The notes under the pieces were generated by a model. The model saw only the letters and a program-made list of their open reading frames with translations. It was not told the DNA's origin and did not search any database. The position numbers and the translations under genes are program-made. Shown here piece by piece: positions 1 through 10,400 of a stretch of 64,000 bases of DNA (positions are counted from its first letter, which is position 1; each line of letters opens with the position of its first letter). Origin of the DNA: Chamaecrista fasciculata (lineage: Eukaryota; Streptophyta; Magnoliopsida; Fabales; Fabaceae); contig QANZ01023505.1 of NCBI GenBank assembly GCA_003254925.1, positions 3,041-67,040 on the forward strand, read 5' to 3'.

Positions 1-51
1 CTTTAATGTACTATTTTTTTTTTTTGGCATGAACACTTTAATGTACTATTT
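1..51. repeat. micro-insertion flanked by 16-bp direct repeat
   Basis: The 16-mer CTTTAATGTACTATTT occurs at 1-16 and again at 36-51. Between the copies lie 19 nt, a T run followed by GGCATGAACA. On the minus strand this reads as a few bases ending in CC and then an A tail, as expected for an extremely 5'-truncated retroposon with its target-site duplication. The first copy touches the window edge, so the duplication could be longer. Confidence 0.5.
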
Positions 52-1750
52 ATTTACAAGGAATTGTAATTGATAATTCTAATTTAATATAACTCATTTC
101 AATATAAAAAAAAATTACTCGTTTACACTCATTAGTCATTATCTCAATTATCAAATTTTTAATTCCTAAATAATATTGTAATATTTTTTCAGACAAAAAA
201 ACAATTTAGAATGATGACCGGCAATTGCCGGTGAAGCACACAAAACAGTGAGGCTTTATTTGAGGCCAAGGTGGCCACTGCCCAATGCACAAGTTTCGGC
301 GTTTAGTGCTCACTTTTTTATTATTTTATTATTTTATTTATTTTTTATTTATTGCGTCAAACTTTCTAACGTTCATATTTCAGAAAAAAAGGGTCCACTT
401 TCCTCGTGCTACCCCACCTCAGAATCTATATGTGGGACAGATTTATAATTTTAATTTTAGTTTTATTTTTTTTTTCATACATACATGCACATTTATTAAC
501 TTCATAAATAAGTCTGATATATATTTTTTTGTAGGCTTAAATCTGTTCTATTTATTGTTCTCCACTGGGATTAAGGAATAAACGTACACATTAATTAAGC
601 CTGGGATGTTTGTCTTTCTATTAGTCACAATTTTAGACTTTTAGTGCTTTGTCTTCGGGTAATGTACTTAGGAATTTGTTAAGGAGCATTATTATACTTT
701 GAAAATAGTATTTCTATTTTGAAAATATAAAATAATTTTAAATTTTTAAACAAGTAATAACTCTTTATTCCTTTTATTTTTTAAGACTAATATACCTTTA
801 TCTATATTTTATTAATTCTTAGTATTTCATTAATAATTTGATGTTTAAATATTAAATAAAGTATTTTAAATATCATAGTGCATAATTGAAAAAGAGTTAA
901 ATTACATGGCACATTATTATCTCTTCTTTAAAAAAAAAGTGAAGAACTTTGGGGAAAAAAAAGTGCACATGACATATAGGCATGGAAAAAGTTGGATGGA
1001 GGGCGTTTTTTTTAATTGTAAGAATATATAAAATATTGATAAGAGTATATTAGTTTTAAAAAATGAAAAGGATAAAAATCTAAAGTAAATTTATATTTTC
1101 AAAGTAAAAAATTTATTTTCAAAGTGTAATTAATACTTTTTAATAAGTACTCTAAAAGTACTCTTACTTGTTAGCATTAACCTTTATCTTAAATCAATTC
1201 AAATGGAATGTGTAAGAGCACAAACAAAAGAAAGAAATAATTGTTAAAACAATATTAAACCTGAGAAAGCCAAGACTTTCTACTGAATTCAAAGAGCTAT
1301 AATGGGAGAGTGTAATACAAATGGATAGTAATATAATGCTAATACAAAGGTCATAAAAAAATTATTACAAAGTTTGGTTTGTTGAAATTATATCTCATAA
1401 TGGACGGAGTGTATGAGATAATGGAATTAGTGGAGATAATAATTGTGCCAATACATTTCTTTCTTTTTCTCATCAACCTAATGTGTCTTACCGTGACCAA
1501 TTTGTATGTATCAAAACAATTGCAAATATTGGATCACTAATAGGTAATAATATTTACTAAGATTTTTTTTTCATTCATTTTAACTTTAAGGAGTGGCTTG
1601 AAAAATGATAAAACTATTATTTGATGTTGGAGGCTATAAATCTGTAATCATTCAATATTTATCCTGATCACAGAAATGTATAAAACATTCCCAAACCAAG
1701 GCTATAAGGGAATTACCATAAAACCTTCCATTTTTTTACTAAACCAACAT
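52..1750. other. AT-rich intergenic DNA
   Basis: No supported gene. The open frames between 248 and 581 are AT-rich, overlap each other in different frames and show no domain or splice structure. Poly-A/T runs and leftovers of repeats only. Confidence 0.5.
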
Positions 1751-1751
1751 T

Positions 1752-1978
1752 TTGGTCCTTAAAAGATCATAAGTTGACAACTTGGTCTCTAAAAGATTGA
1801 AATACACAACTTAATCCTTTAAAGAACCAAGCAGTATACTTGTTAGTCCCTAAGAAAATTAAACGATATACTCTTTAGAGTTTAGTCTATGAAAAAAAGA
1901 AATTAACAAGTATACTGTTTGGTTCTTTAAAGGACTAAACTATGTATTCAATCTTTCGAAAACTGAGTTGTCAACTTA
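1752..1978. repeat. short foldback (MITE-like) element
   Basis: Two arms of about 100 bp are inverted copies. The left arm reads through TTGGTCCTTAAAAGATC and AAGCAGTATACTTGTTAG. The right arm carries the complements CAAGTATACTGTTTGGTTC and TGAGTTGTCAACTTAG. TTTTACT occurs just outside both ends and could be part of a target-site duplication. No coding capacity. Superfamily not determined. Confidence 0.45.
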
Positions 1979-2748
1979 GTGATTTTACTCTCTTTTTTCT
2001 CCCTCAAAACTCTTAAACATACCATACAGCCTTCTTTGGCACAGGACAAAGCCACAGGGAAAAGATCCAAGTGATAATCAGACCATAGCCTTTGAAGCAG
2101 GTAGAAACATGCAAAGATGCCAAAAGTGTATTCTGCTTTCTTTAAAACCACACACCAAGGCCTTATGTATGTTGTTATCTAACCAAAAACTTATTTACGT
2201 TTTTATTATCAACATCACTAATCATGACATCAGTTTTTAAGAAGTTTTGTTTATATTCTGACTCTCTTTATACAAAAACTGTGAGCCACATCTCAATTCT
2301 AATAGTAAACCTGATAGTAAAAATATAGAAAAAGAGAATTTCTTAAAAATGAATAGACATGCATGTCACTGCAAATCAGGTCGGTAGAGTATAGAAAAGA
2401 TGGATGCCTTTGACAGATTATCAATACTTGGGTTTGGCACACTGATATTTAGTTGGTGTCTTAAGATCACACAAGTTTGGATAGTGTATCATATCACTCA
2501 AAAGAGTCTAACATTGCACCCCCAGATATAAGCATCTTAAATGTCATGGTATCCGAGATTAAAGATGTTATGTGATAATTTAGCAACCGCCTCCCAAACT
2601 GGAAAAGCATGGGACAAGCATGAAATAGGGTTTCATTATAAATGGTCAATGTCAGAAGTTTACAAGATGCCACCAAAAAATGCATCTATTTTCATACTAA
2701 TATATACACAAGATCCATTTCTAACTCCATGAGACCATGTATAGTACA
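1979..2748. other. intergenic, 3' side of the SAWADEE gene
   Basis: No gene seen. Short minus-strand open frames at 1948-2151 and 2494-2685 lack recognisable domains. The 3' UTR of the neighbouring minus-strand gene should lie at its right edge. Confidence 0.45.
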
Positions 2749-5700
2749 TCAAATGGGGCAGCTAAGAAATACCGTTCCCTCCTCAAATTCTAGCCGCTTA
2801 TGCAGCTGTTCTTGATGTGCAGAAAACTCCATGAACAGACCCCTTAGTTCACTGGCTGTCTTAAACTCTCGAGTTCCAGGGTAAACAATCCTCAAATCAT
2901 TGCTCTCTCCACTGCTTTCTTTTTGAAAATTCATCTGAAGGAAGGAACTCTCAATCAGAAATTTACTATGTGATGGGGACAAGAGGTAATGGCTCATTAA
3001 GAGAAAAACTGGTTGGCAATGTTGTCAAAATCGAAATCTTGTTTAACATCAGAAGAGGTATAAGATAGATCGAATTGTAAGATTAGATCATGAATCGTAA
3101 GATCCTACCCCTTTTTAAAATGAATATATATATAGTTGAATGATAATATATTAAACTACAAGAATGAATGACACTTTAAACCACAAAAACAAACAGTAAA
3201 TTACCCTAAAAAAATTTTCTTGTAGGCAAAAAGGAAAAAGAGTTTCCTAGTTACCTCAGATGTAGGCATTAGTGTTCCCATTGATGCTTTGATGTTTCTG
3301 AGCCCCACTATCCTTCCAGTTATCACCCAAGGCCTGAAAAAAGACAATGCAGAGATTAATTCTAACTTGCAAATGAAAACTATCCTACCACATAAATGGA
3401 CAAAAGCCTAGGGCTGAAGATACTACAAAGGAAGAATTCTTCCAGGCCAGACAAACAAAGGAACTCACTTGGCGTGATTGAAATTTGTTTAAAAACACTA
3501 CATACCTTCCAGTTGAAGATATTATAATGTGATTGGGATCATCCAAAAAGCTGCAAAGCTTTTGGAAATCACTTTCATAGTCTAGGAAAATGACCCCCCT
3601 TGTAAATAGCTCTGATGATAAACTTGGAAAGACATACACTCTAGGTGATACCGAGGTTTGTCTTTGCAAGAATTCTTCAATTGTTGGTGGAGATATTGTT
3701 TTCTCCAGATTCCCAATCAAGATCACGCACTGGTTTTTCATTCCACCACCAAGATCCCTATCTTCTGGTCTTCTACCAAAATGCTTGTCAGTCCTCTCTG
3801 AGTCTAACTTAGCAAAAAGCCCCAAAAAAGTAAAGAAGAGAGTATAAAGTGAAAACTTAGAGGGTTATGAAGAAATTTATCATATTGAAATTGAAAGCCT
3901 AAGGTAATGAATATGACTAATACACTAACTTGTAGACTGAGGTGATTGCAAGACAGACCGCCTGGCACAGCGAGTTTCCTACATGCACAAATGAATTCAA
4001 AAACTAACAATCATCCTCCTATAAATAGAAGATATAATATGATTATATTTCTTCAAGAGTTTAAACAAAGGGCATGCACTTTCAGCTGACATCAAGATAA
4101 ATATAACTTGCCCTGTGTAGTCGTTCAAAAAACCCTCTTTTATGTCTAGTATGTTGGCTTCCATCACGCAATGGCACGACATCACATCTCGAGCCTAACT
4201 TGGAATATGAATTTGAATTAGAAGAAGTAACTTCAAGTCTATCCCTTGCCAACTTCAGAAATGAAGCCACTACAGGATCCTGCTCTGTAGTTGGTTGAAT
4301 TTTACAAATATCAGCAACGGCTGAGTTACTGCAAGTTTCAGCGGCTCGTCCATGTAACCAGTAAAGTGAAAAGGTGCATAAACACACTTCTTCTCCTTCA
4401 CTAGAAGAATGTTCTTTTTCTTGTACCTAACAAAACAAACCAATAAGGAAAATGTGAAACTGAAATCCCACTGCAAAATCTTTCCCGTACCAATATGTAA
4501 AGGTCATCAGCTTTCCATTCTATGAAATGTATTCTCTAGCAGGATTAGTGTCATTCTTTTTTTTTTTGCACAAAAGATTAGTGTCATTAGGCAGTAAATC
4601 TATAATAAGAAAAAGGAACAGTTTGAGAAACCAACCTAATAAACTCTATAACTCTAAAAGCATATAAACAATAGGCAGTAAATCTAAAAACTATAAATAA
4701 AATAAGCAAAAGACCTGTTGGTGCCCCTAACGTTTGGAGTCAGTTTCAGTTATGCCCCCAACGTTTCACATTGTTGTCAATTATACCCTAACCTTAAATT
4801 TTTTTGGGCCAAAGTCCTATTTTGGTCCCTCAAGTTTGCTCAAAGTTCCGTTTTGGTCCCCAGCTCAAAGTCCTTCATTGATCATCATCTTCACCACTAC
4901 CACCACCATTACCACCGTTAGCAGCAGCACTACCGCCGCCAAGCTAACCCGACGAGATACACGGCGGCCCCGATGACTACGAATACTCCTAATCTAAGGT
5001 TTTTGACCTTCTGAGTTCAATGACGGCCTGCATTTGGCGAACAAATGACCGGAAATTAATTTTTGGCGATTGTGTAATTTTTCGACGACTTGCCAGTCAT
5101 TTTTTCGCAAAATGCATATCGTCATTGAACTTAAGAGATCAAAAAATCTTGGATTAGTAGTTTTTGTAGTCGTCGAAGTCACCGTATATCTCGCCGAAAA
5201 GTTCGCCGGAGAAGACGAATCTCGCCGGAATAGCTCAGCGGCAGCAGCGGTGGTGGTGGTGCTGCTGCTGCTGACAGCGGTGATGTTGTTGCTGCTGACG
5301 GTGGTAGTGGTGAAAATGATGATGAATGAAGAACTTTGAGCTGAAAAACTCAACGGAACTTTGAGCAAACTGGAGGAATCAAAATAGAACTTTAGGGTAT
5401 AATTGACAACAATGTGAAACCACACAAAACAAACATTGGGCATAACTGAAACTGACCCAAATGTTAAGGGCATCCACAGGTCTTTTGACAATAAAATAAG
5501 AGTGATGATTGGAATCATATTCTATAACTGATATACACTGGCGCTCGAGAATGATTTTTTTTAAGCATCATGAGAATGATTGTTATTATCTACTTCAACC
5601 ATATCTCAAGATTCAAGGAACCCATCTCCCCCTTAAAGAAAACCCTAACCACATTATCCAGCAAACTTGTACTCTCAAATTACTGAATACAAAAACAACA

Positions 5701-6180
5701 CAGAAACATAATCATTAGATTCAAAGCAACATTGAAATTCAGCGCATTCACAGGGAAACAGTAGTAAACGGAAAAGGTAGATAATGGGAGTTACGCACTG
5801 ACCTCATCGACGATAGCGTCATAGAAGCGAATATCTTCGTCGCCATTGCGATGGCAGGCAACGACTTTCATACCTGGCACAATGCTACTACATTCGTAGT
5901 CCTGTAGCTGCAATGAAACCGGTCTGAGCCGATTCTTGAAGTCCTCCAACTCCTTCAAGCTCTTGAAATGGCTAGTTTGGAAGACGTGGTCGTGAGCATC
6001 GGCGAAGCTCATGAACTTAATCCTCAGAGCTTCACCTCCATTTTCCGGCACAGCGCTCACCGAGTACCAAGCGTCGTCGTCGTAATTTCGGAACTCCAAT
6101 GTGTACACTGACGAAGGGTCGCCGGCGACAATCACTTGGTTGTCCGGTGACATTTGGGGTTTGGTAGGCAACTTGACCAA
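2749..6180 (-). CDS. SAWADEE-domain protein, 6 exons, 434 aa
   Basis: Exons, in transcription order: 6180-5803, 4426-4112, 3978-3930, 3803-3506, 3333-3255, 2934-2749. Their sum is 1305 nt and phases agree at every junction. Residues from about 20 to 165 look like a SAWADEE domain: an LEFR...DDAWYSV start, a FKSLKELEDFKNRLRP helix, the QLQDYECSSIVPGMKVVACH segment with Cys/His positions suited to zinc, and VCLCTFSLYWLHG across exons 1-2. In SHH1-type proteins this domain reads H3 tails in RNA-directed DNA methylation. No homeodomain is present here, so the role in this protein is inferred only as chromatin-associated. The rest (exons 3-6, e.g. RVYVFPSLSSELFTRG, PWVITGRIVGLRNIKAS) I do not recognise as a named domain. 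Start chosen as the first ATG of the open frame, preceded by a CT/GA-rich leader. Intron 2 has a GC donor (AGG|GCAAGT). Intron 1 hosts a foldback transposon. Confidence 0.75.
4543..4588. repeat. micro-insertion flanked by 13-bp direct repeat
   Basis: GATTAGTGTCATT occurs at 4543-4555 and 4576-4588. The 20 nt between are a T run followed by GCACAAAA. Same architecture as the other micro-insertions in this window. Lies inside intron 1 of the SAWADEE gene. Confidence 0.5.
4696..5500. mobile_element. MULE-like foldback element with 11-bp TSD in intron 1
   Basis: The element body is 4707-5489 (783 bp). It is bounded by the exact 11-bp duplication AATAAAATAAG at 4696-4706 and 5490-5500. The ends are CAAAAGACCTG and CAGGTCTTTTG, and the arms are inverted over roughly 250 bp, including CAGTTTCAGTTATGCCC on the left and its complement on the right, then CAC/CAG-rich serine-type repeats. 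The long terminal inverted repeats and 9-11 bp TSD fit a non-autonomous Mutator-like element. Long open frames inside (4718-5518) are products of the inverted CAC/CAG repeats, not genes. Its subterminal sequence resembles that of the element in invertase intron 3. Confidence 0.8.
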
Positions 6181-6211
6181 TACGAAAGGAAATGGGCGTT
6201 TGTGTTTTGCC

Positions 6212-6245
6212 TCTCTCTCTCTCTATTTCTCACTCTCTCTCTCTC
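6212..6245. repeat. CT/GA microsatellite in the 5' leader
   Basis: CT dinucleotide runs on the plus strand read as GA on the minus strand. They lie between the predicted TATA box and the SAWADEE-protein ATG, so they are probably transcribed as 5' UTR. Confidence 0.6.
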
Positions 6246-6296
6246 ACCACCTCTGTGCTTGGCACTTTCATTTTCATCTTTTTGCTGTAGTGTTGT

Positions 6297-6304
6297 TATA
6301 TATA
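6297..6304 (-). promoter_or_regulatory. TATA box, SAWADEE gene
   Basis: TATATATA on the minus strand lies 117 bp upstream of the ATG at 6180. This predicts transcription start near 6268 and a leader of about 85-90 nt containing the GA repeat. Position and sequence only; no expression data. Confidence 0.45.
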
Positions 6305-7280
6305 CTCGAAATTAGGGTTGTGCATCGGTTCGGTTCAGTTCGGTTCTACTTAACTTGTCTAATTTTTTAAATCGAATCAATGTAATTGAATGGCCGCACA
6401 ACCGGTTCGGTTCGACTTAACTTGCCTAATTTTTCAAATCGAATCAATTTTAATCGGATGAACAAAATAGAGCTATTCAATTCATCTTGAAAATTCTAGA
6501 CAACCAAACTAATATAGGTTGCTCAATTTTTTAGTATCGATAATTATATCACAAAAGAAAGATGGTAAGATAAAGAAACTACGTTGAATTGTATATCATT
6601 TAACTATTTTTTTTTGGTAGTACAATGAGGCCCTAAGGACCAAAACGAACGAAAAAAAATTAAAAAACACAACCAAAAGCTAAAATGCACGAGGGAGACA
6701 AACTCCCATGGCATCTTCAAATTTATCATTTAACTTTGATAAAATAGACTAAGATCAAAGACTATTGCCATAATATATATTATTTAACAAAGACTAAAAT
6801 CTTATGGAGGAAAACTTGTTTATAACTGCCAAACACACATCAACCATCTTTACAAATTGAGATAATAGTATTTAGTTATCCATTGAGAGATATCATTTCT
6901 TTCGTATCAAAAGATTTCTCTTATAGTTTTAGCATATAAATTAAATTAAGAAATTTATTATTTTTCTCATTTTTTTTAAAAATGTTCTCTATTTTTTTAA
7001 AAAAAGTCTTATTAGAAGATTTAAAAAAAAACATGAAGGGAGCAATCCCTGCAATTTGGGACCCTATATCATTGGCCTATTTTGCTTTTATTAATAAATT
7101 TGATAACAAAAAATTTATAATATATATTTATATATAATAATATGATAAATTTGTTTATAAAATGATGGAGAACCTTGATATAGTTCAATAACTACTTCCC
7201 AATGTATACTCTTGAAATATCAAAAGTTATAACTAATTCTCTCAACTTATATATGATTATTGTTACATCACTACTAATTA
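6305..7280. other. intergenic DNA with degenerate CGGTTCGGTT repeat
   Basis: No gene seen. At 6333-6465 a segment is imperfectly duplicated in tandem, each copy holding CGGTTCGGTT, ACTTAACTTG and CAAATCGAATCAAT. Such CGGTTCGGTT tracts are common in small hAT-like elements, but no termini were found here. The remainder is AT-rich. Confidence 0.4.
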
Positions 7281-7412
7281 TTCACTCAATCCAAAGCTTC
7301 ATATGATTGATGATGCCAAAAGATTTTCATATTTCACTATTAAGTATTCACTCAATCCAAAGCTTCATACGATTGATGATGCCAAAAGATTTTCATATTT
7401 CACTATTTATTT
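7281..7412. repeat. 66-bp tandem duplication
   Basis: Two head-to-tail copies of a 66-bp unit starting TTCACTCAATCCAAAGC (7281 and 7347). They differ at very few positions (for example CATATGATT versus CATACGATT). This recent-looking duplication lies 65 bp beyond the invertase stop codon, in its likely 3' UTR or just downstream. Confidence 0.75.
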
Positions 7413-7476
7413 TTAGCTGTGGCAGCTAGAAGATGAACATCACAAAATGTGATACAAATATGATTGAATGTCTGTT

Positions 7477-10400
7477 CTACAAGTTTCTCTGAATCTGATC
7501 AAAGGGAAAAGGGCGTATGAATGCAGAGTTCAACTGCCAAATCTTGAGGGACACTTTCACGTTTATGTCTGTTGCATTATTGAACACAAACAATTTTGCT
7601 GCTCCATATATTGCTTCTGTTGGATAAATTCTTGATGTTATCACTCTTCTTCCTCCTTGAGCAAAGCTCTCAATCACTGAATGATCAACCTATCAATCAT
7701 ATATTCCCAGTCCCAAAATTATTTTTCTGTCACATAGTGAGTTTCATCCAAGACCAAAAAATAGAAAGTATATATATGCACACACTTTGAACAAATGACT
7801 AAATTTAAGAATAGTTTTCACATGTCAAAGATGATAAATTTCTCAATTTAGTCTCTAGAAGATACAATTACAATTAAATTGATATTTTTTATCATCTTTC
7901 AAAGACTAAATTGATAAATTTCTCAATTTAGTCTATATGCACACACTTTGTGTTTTGTACTCACCAATATTCTCATGGACAGTTTCTCATCACTGAGCAC
8001 TGGAACATTGGTCCCATAAATGTTCTTTGATACATCAAGAGCCTTTGATGACCTGCACAGTATTTTTAATCCAACAACTTAAAGTCAAGCTATTGATTCT
8101 GGAATACACCATTAAACCAAAACAGTATTTCTAATCTAACTAGTTTCTTAATGAATTCAAAGTTCATAGATAAAAAAATAAAAATAAAAATCAGAGTAAT
8201 GCATCATATAGAACTGCTGATACAACTGCATATTGAGTTAGAAAAGCTTGATCCCAAATCTCCAAAATCAACAAATTTGTTTGGATGTGGAAGAATGGGC
8301 ATTTAATGGGTGCAGAAATCATTACTTGAAAATAACAAACATTTCACAATGAGAAAATTGCAAATAGCCCCTTCTAAATTATCAAAACTAGCAGAAAATT
8401 TGGTAGAGTTAAAAGTTGAGATGATACCTTGTTTCATCAGTGCAGAAAAAAGTAGTGGAATTTGCAAGGGTTGCATTAGAAGGACGGAAATAAATAGGAG
8501 TTAGCTCAGAAAGTGTATCATCTGCAAGAGCCAAAATCCCAAATGGTCCAAAATCACTTCTATTAATAGCTCCACTTCCACATCCTACCGTACTGTTTTC
8601 TCCATTATTCCCTTTAGATCCCAACCACTCTATCTCAAATTCAGCAAATATGTCCAACTACAAAACAAAAAGAAACCCCAACAAAATAAAAAATAAAATA
8701 AAAGTTCAGTGGGGCATTTCCTCAAACACCTTGTGAGCAACTTGCATTTGGTGAAATGAAAAGAAAGAAACCTGAGTTGCGGATCCTATGTCCAATGGCA
8801 AAACTGAGGCAGGCTTAATCACTAATCCTTCAAATTCCAATTTGGTTAGCCTTAAACTCTCTATCTCTTCCACTGGCCATTGAAGTATATCCGTTCCTCT
8901 TTTCTCGTCGAATACCACTGTTCTCGGAATTGTCTGTCAAATACAAAATTAAATAAAATAAATAGTTATTAAGAAATATTAAATAATTTCATTAAGTATA
9001 AAAATCAGTGATTCTAATTAAATAATAAAGACCAAAGTCCTATTTTGATCCCGCATGTTTGCTCACAGTTCCGTTTTGGTCCCTCATGTTTGCTCAAAGT
9101 TCCATTTTGGTCCCTCAAATTTTTTTTCTTTCTATTTTGATCCCTCAAGTTTTTAAAAAGTTCTACTGTTAGTCTCTGACTCTTTTCCATCCACTTTTTC
9201 TGTTTAAAAAAAGAAAAAAAAAACTTAATTTCATCTCCCAACAATTTTGCTCTTTAACAAAAAAGAAGGACCTTAATGTTAAAGAGCAAAATTGTTGAGA
9301 GATGAAAGTTAGTTTTTTTTTTTAACAAAAAAGTAGATGGAAAATAGTCAAGGACTAGTGGTGAAATTTTTTGAAAATTTGAGGGACTAAAACGGAACTT
9401 TGAGCAAATATAAGAGACACAGAACGAAAAAAATTTAAGGGACCAAAACAGAACCTTGAGTAAACATGAGGGACTAAAACAGAATGAGAAAAACTTAAGG
9501 AACCGAAAGAGAACTTCAAACAAACAAACATGAGAGATCAAAATAAAATTTTAGCCTTCTAATTAAAATGTGATACCTGAATAGAAGCCCAACCCTTTTT
9601 CAAGTCATCACTTTCGGTATCTGTTTCATTGACCCAACCCCAAAGGATCCGTCTCTGTTGGATCGGGTCATAAAATGTCTTTGATGCATAATATCTCCCA
9701 TAATCCAAACGCAACCCGATACCCACATCCTCTCTCGGGTTATCGGGTACCCATGTATCATTCTCAGCAAAATACGTCCCTAGTGCATATTGATCCACTC
9801 TTGTATCATCCATACTAGCTTTTAATAAGTGCTTCAAGCCCGGCCCATTTGATGATGTATCCGAACCCTTCGACCCGTTTAGTAAAATAGGGTAAAAATC
9901 TACACACTCCCACATGCCCGTATCCGGGACCGAATGGAGCGGGTGATCGTTTAACTCGAAATTAACAAAATCTGTGGTTTTGTAAATCAACACAAGTCCT
10001 GTTTTGTTGACTTTTGATCCGATTGCAACCCGCCATTTTCCGTCCGACCCGATCCATGCAGTGGTTGGGTCACGAAAATCTTTTGGGCCAATATGGGTCG
10101 GGGGTTCTAATACCGGGTTATTGTCATACTTGACCCAATCAATGAGGAGAGGATCAGATAGGTTGGCAGGATAAGCAAAACATTGCACCTGCACTTTTTT
10201 ATCGGTATCACCGGTGTAGAGTACTACAATTGTGCCATTTGGCAAGATCGTGGCGGAGCCGGTCCATACACCGTTGATGTCATACCACCTGTCGGGAACC
10301 ATGGCGATCGGGAGATAGAGCCAATGAATCAGGTCCGTTGATACAGCATGGCCCCATGTGATGTTACCCCACACTGCTGAATCAGGATTGTATTGGTAGA

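Noticed and set aside
4718..5518. Ser/Thr/Val-rich open frames on both strands
   Set aside because: They arise from CAC/CAG trinucleotide runs within the terminal inverted repeats of the foldback element.
9014..9541. Two minus-strand frames in invertase intron 3
   Set aside because: They lie entirely within the arms of the MULE-like insertion.
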